Source of the DNA: Helicobacter pylori Shi112
GTDB lineage: Bacteria; Campylobacterota; Campylobacteria; Campylobacterales; Helicobacteraceae
Length of the DNA stretch: 64,000 nucleotides
Reading direction: 5' to 3'
NCBI RefSeq assembly: GCF_000277405.1
Contig: NC_017741.1
Coordinates: 310,001 to 374,000 of the forward strand
The position numbers were made by a program, and so were the translations under genes. Below the pieces are notes generated by a model. That model did no database searches and was not told the origin of the DNA. It saw nothing but the letters and a program-made list of their open reading frames with translations. Shown in pieces: positions 63,507-64,000 of this stretch; within the stretch, counting starts at the first letter, position 1, and each line of letters opens with the position of its first letter.

Positions 63507-64000
63507 TTGAAAACAAAAAATCCCGCTAAAAGAATCCTAAAAACGGCTACGATTCAGATGCAATCCAAACCCTACGCCTTAAATGAAAACCTGCAATTAG
63601 CGCTCAATCTCGCCAAAGAAGCCCACAACAAAGGCGCGAATCTCATTGTTTTACCGGAATTGTTTGATAGCGGTTATTGCGTGAATGATAAAGACGCAGA
63701 GTTTGGGATAGATCTTAAAGCGATAGAGCACAGAAAGGAAACGCTAAAAAACGAGTCGTTGAGAGCGTTAAGCGATTTTGCAAAATCCAATAAGGTGCAT
63801 CTAGTGGCGTGCAGCATTGAAAAAACGGATAAAAAACTCTACGACAGCGCTTATATCATTCCACCAAAAGGCGGGATCGTTGGAAAACACCGCAAGGTTT
63901 ATTTGTGGGGCGATGAAAAATCGCGTTTCAAAAGGGGTAAAAAATACGAGGTTTTTACGCTGGATTTTGGGGATTTTAGCGCGAAAGTGGGTTTGCAAAT
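63507..64000 (+). CDS. Nitrilase-superfamily amidohydrolase (N-terminal part, cut by window end)
   Basis: The frame is open from TTG 63507 to the last base, giving 164 residues of a carbon-nitrogen hydrolase. TATIQMQSKPYALNENLQLALNLAKEA is the first strand-helix unit. LIVLPELFDSGY contains the catalytic Glu and VGKHRKVYLWGDE contains the catalytic Lys; the Cys lies beyond the window. GGGAGTGG just upstream supports TTG; a nearby ATG (63494) is in another frame. Family members include N-carbamoylputrescine amidases, and I recall HP0309 here. It is unrelated to amiE except by superfamily. Confidence 0.8.
   Translation, partial: MKTKNPAKRILKTATIQMQSKPYALNENLQLALNLAKEAHNKGANLIVLPELFDSGYCVNDKDAEFGIDLKAIEHRKETLKNESLRALSDFAKSNKVHLVACSIEKTDKKLYDSAYIIPPKGGIVGKHRKVYLWGDEKSRFKRGKKYEVFTLDFGDFSAKVGLQ

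Overview
The window is a piece of a Helicobacter pylori chromosome. The diagnostic content is two Hop-family outer membrane proteins, a 2,899-residue VacA-like autotransporter (ImaA type), aliphatic amidase AmiE with an iron-box upstream, an epsilonproteobacterial giant FlgL, LpxJ/LpxL lipid A acyltransferases, and a gene order that I recall as that of strain 26695 from about HP0252 to HP0309. Base composition is moderately AT-rich throughout, genes are tightly packed with many ATGA or longer overlaps, and no gap exceeds 300 bases. I see no tRNA, rRNA, insertion sequence, prophage or CRISPR array.

Layout. 1-2163: tail of one Hop porin/adhesin and a complete second one. 2262-6913: purA, a FliJ-like coiled coil, a MotE/FlgY-like periplasmic protein, a site-2 protease (RseP type) and xseA, apparently one operon. 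6932-10344: two restriction-modification systems placed back to back and divergent, each with a PD-(D/E)XK-type nuclease and a beta-class methyltransferase. 10417-16123: clpB, ccdA, a dihydroorotase homologue that has lost its metal ligands, and an amidohydrolase/deaminase. 16185-26530: HP0268-type nuclease, miaB, lpxJ, a three-gene PilM/PilN/PilO-like set, a YkgJ-type cysteine protein, a TPR protein, a degenerate indole-glycerol-phosphate-synthase-like protein, ferredoxin fdxA, a Ppx/GppA phosphatase, waaC and lpxL.

26585-35684: tgt on the minus strand, then a plus-strand run of a TrkA/RCK-like protein, aroB, an MscS channel, mtaB, an FtsH homologue without its protease site, a small alpha/beta hydrolase that may be BioV, and a DUF4149 membrane protein. 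35747-44446: imaA. 44494-48571: lysA, a stand-alone chorismate mutase, a DUF2156 protein and a PabB-PabC fusion. 48764-49783: amiE, convergent with flgL (49863-52343, minus), which has a sigma-54 promoter. 52588-53183: rplU-rpmA. 53298-58497: the dppABCDF peptide transporter, followed by obg, a secreted polysaccharide-lyase-like protein, a YceI protein, hemL, two small membrane proteins and the start of a nitrilase-family enzyme cut by the window end.

Themes. Envelope biogenesis is heavily represented (Hops, LpxJ, LpxL, WaaC, RseP, ImaA). Flagellar motor or filament functions appear in three separate places (FliJ-like/MotE-like, PilMNO-like, FlgL). Several proteins keep a recognisable enzyme fold but have lost catalytic residues (FtsH-like, PyrC-like, IGPS-like). 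The parts most worth a second look are the PilMNO-like trio without any pilus genes, the threefold repeat inside FlgL, the protease-dead FtsH homologue, the tandem 12-base repeat carrying the putative imaA -10 element, and a probable C-terminal frameshift in the lyase-like gene near 60620. Locus tags (HPnnnn) quoted below are from memory and should be checked.
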